Part shown: positions 34,906 to 45,163 of the stretch, piece after piece
Numbering within the stretch: the stretch's first letter is position 1
How the letters are laid out: each line of letters opens with the position of its first letter
From: an uncultured Bacteroides sp.
GTDB lineage: Bacteria; Bacteroidota; Bacteroidia; Bacteroidales; Bacteroidaceae
Length of the DNA: 64,000 nt
Assembly (NCBI RefSeq): GCF_900547205.1
Contig: NZ_URFY01000004.1
Location: forward strand, 62,001 to 126,000
Direction of reading: 5' to 3'
Notes under the pieces: generated by a model
Database searches by the model: none
Told to the model about the DNA's origin: nothing
Seen by the model: the letters and a program-made list of their open reading frames with translations, nothing else
Translations under genes and position numbers: made by a program

Positions 34906-36939
34906 CTACTGCCTACGTTCAAACGTCTTCTTCTCTGTTCCTACTCCGGTCACTGTCACCTTCTTCCAATGCTTGGGAAGCACCGAAGAAACCTGAACAA
35001 CACCTTTCTCCGTCACCTGCAAACCGCAGAAGCCGTTGATGACAGCTTGGAGCAATCCGCCCGCTCCGGTGGCAAAATAGGGATTATTGCTGGTGGCAGT
35101 CTCGGCAATCACGCCGAAAGGTGCGCGCAGGTTCGGTTCGAAGCAGCGGAGGAACATCTCGTAGGCTTTCTCTTCGTCTCCTATCCGGGCATATTGCACG
35201 CAGAAAACAGAGTAAGACATGGCAGGACCGTTGTTCGGGTCGATGCGGTCGGCATAATACTCCATATCCTTTTTCCATCTTTTCGGGTCGGTGATGACGC
35301 CCAAGGGGTAAGCCAACAGGTTGGCGTCCGATTGCTTAATCATTTCTCCGTTGTAAGTAGCATTTTCGCGGGTCACTCCATCGGGGAAGGAAAGGATGCG
35401 GATGTTCTGTCCTACTTCCTTCCACTCGTTAGGGGCGGAGAATCCGCAGGCTTTGGCAGCTTTGCAGGCATACTCCAGGGCACGGATGGCAGCTCCATTG
35501 GTGAAGGCATTATCGTCCACTCCACTGGCGTATTCATTGGCTCCCACCACGTTGCGGATAGAATAGGAACCATCATCGTTCCGTTCGGCACGGCTTACCC
35601 AAAATTCGGCTGCCGCTTTCATCATCGGATAGCCTTGAGATTGAAGCCAATGCTTATCGCGGGTGATGCAATAATATTCCCAGCAGGCGATAGCTATGTC
35701 CGCGGTGATGTGATGCTCGAAAGGTCCCGTCAGGGCAAAAGTTGGAGTAGATTCTTCTCCGGCATCGTCGCTCTCCCACGGAAACATAGCTCCGCGGTAG
35801 CCGTAGGAACCGGCACGTTTGCAAGCGGCGGCAAGGCGGTTGGTACGGTAATTAATCATCGATTCGGCAATGCCCTGATTGAGCAGCAGCATGGGCGGAT
35901 ACATCCAGAGTTCGGTATCCCAGAAGATATGCCCGTTGTATCCTTGCGAAGAGAGTCCCATCGGGGAGATACTTAGTGCGCTGCCTGCGCGGGCAAAAGA
36001 GTAGAGATTGAACAGGGCGAAACGAACAGTGCGTTGCGCCTCATCGTCACCTTCAATGCAGACGTCGCTTTGCCAGAGTTCATCCCAAAGTCTGCGGTGA
36101 GCGTTCATCAGGCGGTCGGTACCTTCGTGGATGGCGTATATCACTTGGCGTTCGGATTCATTGTAGGGGTCTACAAAGTCGCGCTTCGAGCAGATAGCTC
36201 CTGCCAGGGCAAACGAGTACGTTTCGCCTTGTTTCAGGGCGATGGTGATGGAAGATTGTCGGGAACCTTCATTGTAGACGGGCGTAACGGATTGATGATT
36301 AGCATCTTTATCGAAAAGGAAAGCGGAAGAAGCGGCTACTTCCACTTTTCTGTGTTTTGAGAGGGCACTGGTCTGAAATACATCCATCCTTGCCCCTCCA
36401 TCATATAGTGTGCGGAACCGGGACTGTGGAGATACATATTCGTCGGGCACATCCATGTGGTTGGTCACTTTCAGGAAACAGGGGGCGAGGGCTTTTACTT
36501 CTACCCTAATCAGTCCGGCGTATGGCATATTGCGCAGGGCGCAGATGCTATAAGAAACTTCGGCTTTCCCGTCGGCAGTGAATCGGCTGTTGTGGGTGGC
36601 TTCTTTCATGTCGATGGTTTGTTCCCAGTTGGAGATGTTGCCGGCATCTATCTTTTTTCCGTCCACTTCCATTGTCAGCAGAAGGGGGTTGATGCCTTTC
36701 AGCACACGGCTGACTCCTTGCGGTCCGTCAGTGTCGAATACGTGATTGAGAATGACGTGTTGAATGGAAAAAGGTTCTTTCCAAGGGAGGAGTCCGATGC
36801 CGCCGTTGGCTACGGGGGCTCCTACATATTCTGCATGAATATCGGAAGTACGGAGTTGCCACAACTCTTTTTCAGGGGTGGCGGCCTGAAGCGTCAGGTA
36901 ACTGATAAGTGATAAGATTAGCAGATTTAATATTCTCAT
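34906..36939 (-). CDS. Secreted GH65 alpha-glucoside hydrolase (kojibiose-hydrolase-like), PUL 2
   Basis: GH65 enzymes split alpha-glucosides by inversion, as phosphorylases or hydrolases. The 677-residue protein has a signal peptide (to about residue 19) and the (alpha/alpha)6 core with GHIFWDTELWMYPP (336-349), the general acid Glu469 in VVGANEYASGVDDNAFTNGA and IKQSD (534-538). The phosphate-binding T-x-H-x-S-S-L-S stretch of the phosphorylases is absent; instead the protein reads GPAMSYSVFC and IAETATSNNPYFATGAGG, with Glu613 as candidate base, as in GH65 hydrolases. With the GH66 dextranase upstream, hydrolysis of alpha-1,2 (kojibiose) or other branch linkages of dextran is the best guess; nigerose, trehalose or collagen disaccharide remain possible. 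Confidence 0.85.
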   Translation of the reverse strand: MRILNLLILSLISYLTLQAATPEKELWQLRTSDIHAEYVGAPVANGGIGLLPWKEPFSIQHVILNHVFDTDGPQGVSRVLKGINPLLLTMEVDGKKIDAGNISNWEQTIDMKEATHNSRFTADGKAEVSYSICALRNMPYAGLIRVEVKALAPCFLKVTNHMDVPDEYVSPQSRFRTLYDGGARMDVFQTSALSKHRKVEVAASSAFLFDKDANHQSVTPVYNEGSRQSSITIALKQGETYSFALAGAICSKRDFVDPYNESERQVIYAIHEGTDRLMNAHRRLWDELWQSDVCIEGDDEAQRTVRFALFNLYSFARAGSALSISPMGLSSQGYNGHIFWDTELWMYPPMLLLNQGIAESMINYRTNRLAAACKRAGSYGYRGAMFPWESDDAGEESTPTFALTGPFEHHITADIAIACWEYYCITRDKHWLQSQGYPMMKAAAEFWVSRAERNDDGSYSIRNVVGANEYASGVDDNAFTNGAAIRALEYACKAAKACGFSAPNEWKEVGQNIRILSFPDGVTRENATYNGEMIKQSDANLLAYPLGVITDPKRWKKDMEYYADRIDPNNGPAMSYSVFCVQYARIGDEEKAYEMFLRCFEPNLRAPFGVIAETATSNNPYFATGAGGLLQAVINGFCGLQVTEKGVVQVSSVLPKHWKKVTVTGVGTEKKTFERRQ

Positions 36940-37126
36940 GTTTTAGGGTATTATAAATTCTGCGTAAAAATAGGGCTTATGCACGGAATGAGCTAAAAGT
37001 TTCTCGTCTATTCGTGCAACAAATTGACCAAAACCGGAGGATTCTATCGCTTTATAGGCTCTGTGAAGCTGATTGGTTTTGATAGACATTCTTTTATAAG
37101 CAACTTGCTATTCGGAATCATTCGAT

Positions 37127-37236
37127 TCGCAATAATTACTTCGTTCCACTATAGTTATTCTTGCGTTCCACTATAGTGTAACGCAAAGATAACTATAGTG
37201 TTTCTTGCGTATAACTATAGTGTAACGCAAAAACAG
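37127..37236. repeat. 22-bp-period array of CTATAG palindromes, four to five units
   Basis: CTATAG occurs at 37149, 37171, 37193 and 37215, exactly 22 bp apart, with a degenerate unit from 37127. Flanks alternate in orientation: units 1 and 3 continue to TTCTTGCGT and units 2 and 4 to TGTAACGCAA, its approximate reverse complement, so 37162-37187 is a near-perfect 26-bp palindrome centred on CTATAG. It fills part of the 360-bp gap between GH66 and GH65, 188-297 bp before the GH65 start. The rest of the gap shows only a weak TATTTTTA box near 36970. Confidence 0.9.
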
Positions 37237-37299
37237 TGGGCAATGAAGCTAATCTTATGATGCAAAACAAATAATAAAAATAGTACCCGAACCTAAAGT

Positions 37300-39081
37300 T
37301 TATTCAACCACAATCATCGTCCAATACTTCAACGACGGCAAAGTGAAAGAAACCACGCCATTCTCTTGTGTGAAGGTCAGTTCCTGCAATGCTCCTCCAT
37401 GCACATCGGGCGATGCCACCCATAGTTTATTTACTTTTGCTGCAAAGTTCATCTGCAAAGCTGCTCTGGTGATTAATGCAGGTTCGGGCATCGTGCCGTC
37501 CACATCCCGCCAGCTCAGGCTATTTGCTTGAGAGAAGTTGAGAAGATGCAACACTTGCTTCTCTCCCATCTGCTTGGCGTAGGTGGTTACACTTCCCGTT
37601 TTCGGTGGCCACACGTTCAGTTGCATTTCACCATTGGTACAAGTCAAAGGCACACTGTTCTCCGTGCCGCCGTCACGGAGTAGATTCTGATAGGCAGTCA
37701 GGAAATCATAGTAACGAACCATTGCCGTCGTGAGTTCCCCGCTCATCGTCAGGTTATCATTCGGAAAGTACTCTTTGCACAGCATATGGTCACCGCCCAG
37801 TTCGAGGTGCGAACCGCCCAGAGCAAACATGACGGCATCGGTCAGCAAGATGCCCGGCGTGTTAAATTCACCACGGTTGTCGGCTTTATTATAATTCATG
37901 TAGGCGGCAAAAACGGTGTTGAGTTGATAGTTTCCATATACGCCATTTTCGTATAGAACAGCTTTCAGGTCGGTATAGTCCGCTTCGTCCGCCCAAAGTT
38001 CATTATAGAAGAAATCGACTTTGCCTGTTTCTCCAATCTGACGGGCTCCGTATCGGCTCACTGCATTCATCACCAAGCTCTTATCCGGATGCGTCTGCTT
38101 CATCGCATTGATAAAAGAAGCATATCCACTGCGCAAATCAACAGGGATGCCTTGATAATCATAGAGCGTGGCACGCTTTCCCAACTGGTCTATCTGATAA
38201 CCGTCAAACGCAAAGTTGGCATATACGTCATCATTCCTTTCGCCCAGATACCGTTGCCATTCTTTATTGGAAGGGTTTACCAGATAGATGTTACTCTTCC
38301 ATCCGCCAGGCAAGTCGTGGCTGTCTTTCGTGGCGTGGGTAGCGTCTTTGAACAAGTACCACTCTTCTTTTACTCCGTCTGCGGCAGCATCGTTCAATGC
38401 GCCGAAGCAAAGATTGTAGAACATAGACTTCATCCCGAAACCGTGCTGCGCATCAATGTAATTCTGCACGGAGCTTGTATGAACCGTTCGGTTGGCAACG
38501 TCTTTATACGTTGCGTCTAGCTGCGTACGTGTGCCGCCCAATGGCCAATGATGCTTATTGTGCCAATCCTGAAACTGCACCCAGTTGATGTGGTGACGAT
38601 TGAGATATGCCATCTCTTGCTGCGTCTTTTCCGCCGTCTTTTCTTCGCTAAAGTCGGCAACAAAGCCATAACGGGGGAAGCGTGCGGGGTCGCTGGATAC
38701 ATCCACCGCAATGGTTCCCACTATCACATCCGTGCCGTTCTGCTGACGGTAAAGTTCTGCCATATATCCTTTGAAGTCGGCGGATGGCGGCTGCCACGTC
38801 CAACTTGTGCCACTTACCGATTCTTCTCCAACGATATTGCCCGCCTGGCGGTAACGTACTTTGGTTCCTGCCGGAAGCGCATCGGCTGCTGTGAACGCAA
38901 CAGTTTCGCCCGGTTTATAAAATGCCTTATCCGTTGACAGCTCCACTGAAAGGTCCGACGTTACCGATGTTACTTCGGACACACTGCCCGAAGCTCCACC
39001 GCTTATTTGATTCAAGTCTTTATCATTACTGCAAGCCATGCACAGGATGGCAGCTACTAAATGTATTATATTCATCTTCAT
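37300..39081 (-). CDS. GH66 dextranase lipoprotein (PUL 2)
   Basis: Endo-dextranase cutting alpha-1,6-glucan. The 593-residue product has a lipoprotein-type signal (Cys17 then SNDKD), an N-terminal Ig-like domain (about 40-128, LSVELSTDKAFYKPGETVAF) and the GH66 barrel starting at RYGFVADFSEE. The nucleophile Asp298 lies in FDGYQIDQLG and the acid/base Glu361 in VDFFYNELWADEADY, the standard GH66 pair. A C-terminal beta-sandwich closes the protein (LHLLNFSQ onward). It follows the SusE/F-like gene by 18 bp and gives this PUL its probable substrate. Confidence 0.93.
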   Translation of the reverse strand: MKMNIIHLVAAILCMACSNDKDLNQISGGASGSVSEVTSVTSDLSVELSTDKAFYKPGETVAFTAADALPAGTKVRYRQAGNIVGEESVSGTSWTWQPPSADFKGYMAELYRQQNGTDVIVGTIAVDVSSDPARFPRYGFVADFSEEKTAEKTQQEMAYLNRHHINWVQFQDWHNKHHWPLGGTRTQLDATYKDVANRTVHTSSVQNYIDAQHGFGMKSMFYNLCFGALNDAAADGVKEEWYLFKDATHATKDSHDLPGGWKSNIYLVNPSNKEWQRYLGERNDDVYANFAFDGYQIDQLGKRATLYDYQGIPVDLRSGYASFINAMKQTHPDKSLVMNAVSRYGARQIGETGKVDFFYNELWADEADYTDLKAVLYENGVYGNYQLNTVFAAYMNYNKADNRGEFNTPGILLTDAVMFALGGSHLELGGDHMLCKEYFPNDNLTMSGELTTAMVRYYDFLTAYQNLLRDGGTENSVPLTCTNGEMQLNVWPPKTGSVTTYAKQMGEKQVLHLLNFSQANSLSWRDVDGTMPEPALITRAALQMNFAAKVNKLWVASPDVHGGALQELTFTQENGVVSFTLPSLKYWTMIVVE

Positions 39082-39099
39082 ATTGGGTTATTGTTATGG

Positions 39100-40617
39100 T
39101 TATTGTTTCACAATCGAAATAGTCTCTTTCAATTGGTCTATCGTTATCTGATACGTTCCTGCTTCTTGTATTTTCCATTTATTATCCAAGCTGCCAAGAT
39201 CTGCATCCGTATACATACTGCTCAAATCCGCGTCGGTCTTGCTGACAAACAGGGCAGTTTCCACTTCACCCGTCGGAGTCTTTCCGTTCTTGTCCGCCAT
39301 AAACCAGTCGCCGTTCCAGTCCGATTGCTTGTCGCAGGAGATTTTCATATCGCCTACGGTCAACGTTCCGCTCCATGTGAAAAGGTATGGGCTATCGGCA
39401 CTCTTCGCCATCGGAGTAGCATCGTCCAAGCTCCATCCGTTAGGGGTGGCATCTCCCACCAGATACAGCCCTTCGTAAGGGGTAAACGGACGCATCAGCA
39501 TCTTTTCTTTTCCTTTAGTGGTGAGGAATACTACCTTGTAAGCCTTTCCACATTCATCTTCCTTCATTTGCCATTTGTTATCGTCGCCGCCAAGCACTAC
39601 CGATGTAGCTGTATACGGAGCATTGCCCACGGTAGGATGGAAGAAAGCATCCGACTGTCCGAAGTCTGCCACAGAAGTAAATTTAAAGTCACCGTCCGGT
39701 TTCCAAGGGATGACAGCACCATAGTGGAATAAGTCCGTTTGTACAGCATCCGCAGACATCGGCTCAAATCCCCAACCGTTCGCTCCGGTGAACGAGCCGA
39801 CTATATAAAAGTCTTTATAGCGTGCGCCTACATCTTCCGTTTCGGTCAGTGTCAAAGTCAGGTGGAGCAGGTCTGCTTTTACGATATAAGTTGCTTCTTT
39901 GCTGATGGTAAACGGTTCGTCCGGTTCGTCACCTGAGGTGCGATAAACCAATTGGAGAGCTTCGCCGGCACTTGCGTCGCGGTTGTACGATGGAAGAAAT
40001 TCGCCTAAAGTGGTGATAAACTTGAAGGAGCCGCTATTCAGTTTTCCTGTCCATGTGAACTGTCCGTTGTCCGTGCGCTCCATAGCGGTGGCCTCATCGG
40101 CACTCCATCCGTTGGGAGCAGCTTCGCCAATCAGATAGAGCGTTGAAGTAACGGGTTGGTAGGTGGTGACGTTAAACGATGTCGTCGCACTTTGCTCCCG
40201 CTCTTCCATGCCGGCAACAATTGCTTTAACGCGTGCTTCCAACGTTGTCTTTACTCCGTATCCGATGCCTAGCTGCGTGTTGAGAAATTGATTCAGTTCT
40301 TCTACTTTCTTTGTCCATTGATAGGTGCCCGTGCCCAAATCTACCGAATAGGCGTTGGCAAAGTCGGTTCCGTTCACCGCTATTTCAAGCGTATAGGAGA
40401 TACGGTTGCCGCTTCCGTAGTTCGTTCCGGTAGTCCATGTAAGGGCAAGCGCCTCTTGGCTGTGGTCTGTCTCATTGAGCACCATCTCTTGCTGATTCAC
40501 CGAAAGAGTCAGTGTATCATGTCCTTTATCCGTCTCCATATAGTCCTCGGTGCAGGCAAGCAACGCTCCGCCGATGAAAAGAGAGCAGAACAGGCGGGAT
40601 ATATATTTCTGTATCAT
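39100..40617 (-). CDS. SusE/SusF-like surface glycan-binding lipoprotein (PUL 2)
   Basis: A 505-residue lipoprotein (FIGGALLAC then TEDYMETD). An N-terminal SusE-type Ig domain (VNQQEMVLNETDHSQEALAL) is followed by three similar starch-binding-style modules, each opening with a pattern such as TLYLIGEAAPNGWSADEATA, FYIVGSFTGANGWGFEPMSA and LYLVGDATPNGWSLDDATPM. SusE and SusF bind glycan at the cell surface without cutting it. Placement between SusD and the dextranase fits this role, with dextran as likely ligand. Confidence 0.88.
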   Translation of the reverse strand: MIQKYISRLFCSLFIGGALLACTEDYMETDKGHDTLTLSVNQQEMVLNETDHSQEALALTWTTGTNYGSGNRISYTLEIAVNGTDFANAYSVDLGTGTYQWTKKVEELNQFLNTQLGIGYGVKTTLEARVKAIVAGMEEREQSATTSFNVTTYQPVTSTLYLIGEAAPNGWSADEATAMERTDNGQFTWTGKLNSGSFKFITTLGEFLPSYNRDASAGEALQLVYRTSGDEPDEPFTISKEATYIVKADLLHLTLTLTETEDVGARYKDFYIVGSFTGANGWGFEPMSADAVQTDLFHYGAVIPWKPDGDFKFTSVADFGQSDAFFHPTVGNAPYTATSVVLGGDDNKWQMKEDECGKAYKVVFLTTKGKEKMLMRPFTPYEGLYLVGDATPNGWSLDDATPMAKSADSPYLFTWSGTLTVGDMKISCDKQSDWNGDWFMADKNGKTPTGEVETALFVSKTDADLSSMYTDADLGSLDNKWKIQEAGTYQITIDQLKETISIVKQ

Positions 40618-40657
40618 ATTGCTGATTTATTATTAAAATGAATGACTGTAAAAACAA

Positions 40658-42154
40658 TTAATAACCGGGATTCTGAGTCATCAGATGGTTAGAGTCCATC
40701 TCCGTCTGCGGGATAGGGAGCAGCAAGCGTTCCTTGCTCACATTATTCTTCCCGATGGATTTCAGGAACTCAATGGCATAACTACCATTGTCGACACGGA
40801 TTAAATCGAACCAGCGATGTCCCTCGAAGGCAAGTTCCATACGGCGTTCCTTAATGATAATATTCTTCATCTCTTCCTGACTCAGCGTGGCAGGCACATC
40901 GGCAAGCCCTGCACGGTGGCGGACAATGTTCAACGGGTCGGCAGCTTCGTCGGGATGTCCGAGTTCATTCAACGCTTCCGCTTTCTTTAGCAGAACATCC
41001 GCGTAGCGGTATATCACAAAATTATTGGGATTCGTGTTATACTCCGGAGAAACGGTTTTTGAAACAAGGAACTTGCGTACATTGTAGCCCGTGGACGACC
41101 AGGAACGTCTGTATTCCGTGCCGTCAAAAGCCGGGCAACCTTGATACAACACAGTGACGTCTTTGCGCAGGTCGCCTTCTTCGTACTGATTGACAAATTC
41201 CTGCGTCGGCAGGTTCCAGCCGTAAGCTCCCGCTACTAAATTGGAGTTGCGCGGTCCCATGAAGGCAGACAGCCAAGATGCCTGATTGTCTCCGCCCCAG
41301 AAGTCATATTCCGTGCTGCCGGAGTATTGCACTTCAAAAAGAGATTCCATACCATTATTGACCGTAGCATCAAAGTTTTCGGCATAGTCGCATTTAGTCA
41401 GGTCGTAGCCCATAGCGGCAATGTCATTGCATAAGGTTACCACTTCATTATAATAATTGCGATTATTCGGAGCCAATGTCAGATAGATATCCGCCAGCAT
41501 CGCCATTGCCGCTTCTTTGCAGGCACGGCCTTTATCATTCTCTCCATAACTGCTCTTCGGAGGGAGCATACTCACTGCATTCTTGCAATCGGAAAGAATC
41601 TGTGCGTACACCTCGTCTGCCGTGTTGCGGGCGATATCTGCCGATTCACCGGGTTCAAACGGTTGCAGGCGCAAAGGTACACCGCCGTACAGACGCACCA
41701 GGATATAGTAATAATGAGCGCGCAGGAAATAAGCTTCTCCCATGCAACGTGTTTTTATCTGCTCGGAGATGTCGGCGGACGGCAGATTGGTTAGCACGAT
41801 ATTGCATCGTCCTATCCCCACCCACGGCGAACGCCACACATAGAGTGCAAAACCGTTATCACTCTGAGCGATGAAGTTTGCCGCCTGAACCGTTTCCAGT
41901 CCGTCGGTTCCACCTCCGGCACCCACTTCGCTGTTGCCCGCAATGATATCGAGGCTCCACATACGCTGGTTGTACAGGTTGGAAGATTGGAGAGTCTTGT
42001 AGCAAGCAGTGGTCAGTGCCACGGCTATCTCGTTCGTCACGTCCGATTCGGGGTCGACGCCATATTTTGGGTATTTGTCTAAGAAGTCGTTGCATGATGT
42101 CAATGCAAGAACGGTGAGCATCATCACAAAAGTTAGTATCTTTTTCATATTCAT
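40658..42154 (-). CDS. SusD-family glycan-binding lipoprotein (PUL 2)
   Basis: A 498-residue SusD homologue with a lipoprotein signal (TVLALTSC then NDFLDKYP), N-terminal SusD-like region and C-terminal RagB/SusD part with FVIYRYADVLLKKAEALNEL and IKERRMELAFEGHRWFDLIR. It starts 9 bp after the SusC stop and is followed by the SusE/F-like gene. It should cap the PUL 2 transporter and bind the incoming glucan. Confidence 0.93.
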   Translation of the reverse strand: MNMKKILTFVMMLTVLALTSCNDFLDKYPKYGVDPESDVTNEIAVALTTACYKTLQSSNLYNQRMWSLDIIAGNSEVGAGGGTDGLETVQAANFIAQSDNGFALYVWRSPWVGIGRCNIVLTNLPSADISEQIKTRCMGEAYFLRAHYYYILVRLYGGVPLRLQPFEPGESADIARNTADEVYAQILSDCKNAVSMLPPKSSYGENDKGRACKEAAMAMLADIYLTLAPNNRNYYNEVVTLCNDIAAMGYDLTKCDYAENFDATVNNGMESLFEVQYSGSTEYDFWGGDNQASWLSAFMGPRNSNLVAGAYGWNLPTQEFVNQYEEGDLRKDVTVLYQGCPAFDGTEYRRSWSSTGYNVRKFLVSKTVSPEYNTNPNNFVIYRYADVLLKKAEALNELGHPDEAADPLNIVRHRAGLADVPATLSQEEMKNIIIKERRMELAFEGHRWFDLIRVDNGSYAIEFLKSIGKNNVSKERLLLPIPQTEMDSNHLMTQNPGY

Positions 42155-42163
42155 CCTCCTGAT

Positions 42164-45163
42164 TTAAAAGTTAAAGTTTAAGCCCATGCTGAATGTGCGG
42201 GAGATGGGATAGCGGCTGTTGTCTATACCATTGACATCCACTTCGGGGTCGAATCCGGAGTAACCGGAAATGGTAGCTACATTCTCGCAAGAGAAAGAGA
42301 TGCGGGCATTTTCGAGTTGTATCTTCTGCAACCATTTCTTGGGCAGTGTGTACGAAAGCGTAATGTTTTTCAGGCGCAGGTACGAACCGTTCTCCACAAA
42401 TCTGTCGGACACGCGGGCATTCTGGTTCGGATCTCCCCAGATAGCGCGCGGCATGGAGTTGCTTGTTCCTTCGCCCGTCCAGCGGCTCAATACGGCTGTT
42501 GTCTGGTTGTAGGCGGCAGACATACCTTCGTTGTCGATATTGTTGGCATTATAAATCTTATTTCCGGATACTCCTTGCAAGAAGACGGAAAGCTCCCATC
42601 CGCGGTAAGCGAAGTTGTTGGAAAGGGAGAAGAACCAGTTCGGATTGGGGTTGCCGATGACAGTACGGTCTTCGTCGTTAATCACTCCGTCGTTGTTCAA
42701 GTCTCTGAAACGGATGTCTCCCGGTGCGGCCCCCGGCTGGGTGGCGTGGCGGTTCACTTCCCCCCAGTTCTGGAAAAGTCCGTCGGTGACGTAACCGTAG
42801 AATACATTGATGGGGTATCCGGCTTGGAGCATGGTCAGGTAGGAGTTTCCGGTCTGGTTGATAAACATCGGAGTTTCGCTGTTCAGGTCCAGAATCTCGT
42901 TCTTATTATAGGTAGCCGTCAGGGCGGACTCCCACGAGAAGGCTCCTTTCAGGTTGATGGTGCGCAAAGTCATTTCCACACCCTTGTTGCGTATCTTTCC
43001 GGCGTTGGTGAAGGTTTCGGTTGTATCTTCAAAACCGGAAGTGATAGGGATGGAAGCTTTTACGAGCATATCATTCGTGTTCTTGATATAGGCATCCAGC
43101 GAAAGATTGACGCGGGAGTCGAACAGGCTCATGTCTACTCCGAAGTTGGTCTGGCGCACTTCCTCCCAGTGGATATTCGGATTGGAGAGTGTGGTGGATA
43201 CCAAGGCAGTGGAGTTATTGTTGCCGAAAGGGTAAACACCTGTATTGTAGGAAGCAACGAATCCGTAGTTGCCTATCTCCTGATTACCGGTCACACCGTA
43301 TCCGATACGAACTTTGAGGTCGTTCATGAAGAAGTTGTCTTTCGGGAACCAGTCTTCCTGCGAAACACGCCATGCCAGCGATACGGAAGGGAAGGTTCCC
43401 CAACGGTTGTTTTTGCCAAAGCGGGAAGAGCCGTCGCGACGTACGGTAGCTGTCAGCAGATACTTGTCTTGATAAGAATAGTTGAGACGTGCCATCAGTG
43501 ACAGTAAAGCCCAGTCGCTCTGACTGCCTCCAAGGCTGTACATCTTTTCGCCGTTGTCCATCTCATGGATGTTGTCGAACATAAAGACATTCTTCTGTGC
43601 ATTCAGATAGTCGTAGTTGTTCCACTGGGCGGACGAACCTGCCATCAAGCCTACACGGTGTTTCTTGGCAAAGGTGTGGTCGAATACGAAATAGTTGTCC
43701 CACAGGTAAGTGAATGCTTTGTTATCGCTCTTATAGCGGGAAGATTCTTCTATCGCTGTCGGCTTCCAGTCGTATGCCGGAGTGAAGTTGTCGGTAAACC
43801 AGAACTTGGCGTCATAGCCGAAGGTACTTTTCAGTTTCAGCCATTTGGTGAAAGTGATTTCTCCGGTGATGTTGGCAAGGAAATTATAGCCTTTCGTTTC
43901 GTTAGTCATCATATGGAGCGTGCCGATGGGATTACGGATACTTCCATACCACTGGGCTTCCTGTCCGGGGCCGCTCCAGCTTCCGTCCTCATTCTTCAAC
44001 GGCTGGGTGGGGAGTGCTTTCATTGCATCGCCGATGCTATAGGTTCCTCCTTCTTTCACATCCGTGCTGAAAGTAAGGTTCGTGGTGAACTTCAACCAGT
44101 TATTGACTTGCGCGTCACTGTTCGCCTGAAAGTTGAAACGTCGGTAATTGACGCTTTCTACAATACCGGACTGGTCGAGGAAACCGCCGGAAACATAATA
44201 ATGCGCTTTATCCGTACCGCCGGAGTAGCTGACGGAATAGCTTTGCTTCACTCCCGTGTGTAGCATCTCATCCAACCAATTCGTACCTGCGCCCAGCAAA
44301 GAAGGGTCCGCCCAGTAAGGATTCGTATTATCATTATTATTATAAAGCATATCGTTGCTCAATGCGGCATATTGGGCGGCGTTCAGCATATCGGGCACTT
44401 TGGTGGCGTTCTGAATAGCCCAGTTGGCGTTGACCGTTACTTTTCCGGCGCCTTCGGCACCGCGCTTACTGGTAATCATCACTACGCCGTTGGCGCCACG
44501 CGAACCATAGATAGCTGTTGCCGAAGCATCTTTCAACACATCCACACGCTCCACATCCGCCATATTGAGAGAAGACAGTCCCAAGTCCGTAGGGATTCCG
44601 TCAATAACGACGAGAGGATTACTATTATTAATAGTGCCCAAGCCACGGATTTTAATAGTTACATTATCTCCCGGCTTACCGGCATCGATAATCTGCACAC
44701 CGGATACTTTTCCCTGCATTGCCTGACCGATGTTGGCTACGGGAGAGTCTTTGATATCCTTCACTCCGACAGAAGACACGGCACCGGTCAGGTCGCTCTT
44801 CTTCATTGTTCCGTAGCCTACCACAACGACTTCATCCAGCACTTCCGTATCTTCCTGCAGGGTGACAGACAGGGACGTTTTTCCGTTCACCGGAACCGTC
44901 TGCGTCTTATAGCCTACAAAAGAAATAGTCAGTGTACTGTTAGCAGAAACGCTCAATGAGAAATTACCGTCTATATCGGTAATAGTACCGTTGGTGGACT
45001 TGCCTTCTATCACACTGGCACCAATCACCGGTTCGCCTGTGGTGTCTGCAATATGTCCTTTTACTGTAATCTGTTGTGCGAATGCACTAAGAGATAAGAA
45101 CAACCCCCACATTATTAGTAAGAGGCGACGTTCAAAGTCTTTCGACTTCATACTCTGTTTCAT
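42164..45163 (-). CDS. SusC-family TonB-dependent transporter (PUL 2)
   Basis: Outer-membrane importer of about 999 residues. I start at ATG 45163 (MKQSMKSKDFERRLLLIMWG), which opens a proper signal peptide ending SAFAQ; the frame extends 21 codons further upstream. The order is carboxypeptidase-D-like domain (ITVKGHIADTTGEPVIGASV), the TonB-box-like EVVVVGYG, plug (VDGIPTDLGLSSLNMADVER, SATAIYGSRGANGVVMITSK) and barrel ending LNFNF. No STN domain, in agreement with control by a SusR-like protein rather than a sigma/anti-sigma pair. Confidence 0.94.
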   Translation of the reverse strand: MKQSMKSKDFERRLLLIMWGLFLSLSAFAQQITVKGHIADTTGEPVIGASVIEGKSTNGTITDIDGNFSLSVSANSTLTISFVGYKTQTVPVNGKTSLSVTLQEDTEVLDEVVVVGYGTMKKSDLTGAVSSVGVKDIKDSPVANIGQAMQGKVSGVQIIDAGKPGDNVTIKIRGLGTINNSNPLVVIDGIPTDLGLSSLNMADVERVDVLKDASATAIYGSRGANGVVMITSKRGAEGAGKVTVNANWAIQNATKVPDMLNAAQYAALSNDMLYNNNDNTNPYWADPSLLGAGTNWLDEMLHTGVKQSYSVSYSGGTDKAHYYVSGGFLDQSGIVESVNYRRFNFQANSDAQVNNWLKFTTNLTFSTDVKEGGTYSIGDAMKALPTQPLKNEDGSWSGPGQEAQWYGSIRNPIGTLHMMTNETKGYNFLANITGEITFTKWLKLKSTFGYDAKFWFTDNFTPAYDWKPTAIEESSRYKSDNKAFTYLWDNYFVFDHTFAKKHRVGLMAGSSAQWNNYDYLNAQKNVFMFDNIHEMDNGEKMYSLGGSQSDWALLSLMARLNYSYQDKYLLTATVRRDGSSRFGKNNRWGTFPSVSLAWRVSQEDWFPKDNFFMNDLKVRIGYGVTGNQEIGNYGFVASYNTGVYPFGNNNSTALVSTTLSNPNIHWEEVRQTNFGVDMSLFDSRVNLSLDAYIKNTNDMLVKASIPITSGFEDTTETFTNAGKIRNKGVEMTLRTINLKGAFSWESALTATYNKNEILDLNSETPMFINQTGNSYLTMLQAGYPINVFYGYVTDGLFQNWGEVNRHATQPGAAPGDIRFRDLNNDGVINDEDRTVIGNPNPNWFFSLSNNFAYRGWELSVFLQGVSGNKIYNANNIDNEGMSAAYNQTTAVLSRWTGEGTSNSMPRAIWGDPNQNARVSDRFVENGSYLRLKNITLSYTLPKKWLQKIQLENARISFSCENVATISGYSGFDPEVDVNGIDNSRYPISRTFSMGLNFNF

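Noticed and set aside
34906..36939. GH65 disaccharide phosphorylase
   Set aside because: The phosphate-binding T-x-H-x-S-S-L-S segment is missing and the protein is secreted, which does not suit a cytoplasmic phosphorolytic enzyme.
42317..43501. Long open frame on the plus strand opposite the PUL 2 susC gene (also 25853-27028, 34858-35976, 49665-50759 and 51388-52599)
   Set aside because: Each lies antisense within a clear, intact gene and has no recognisable domain; codon bias of the real gene keeps the opposite strand open.
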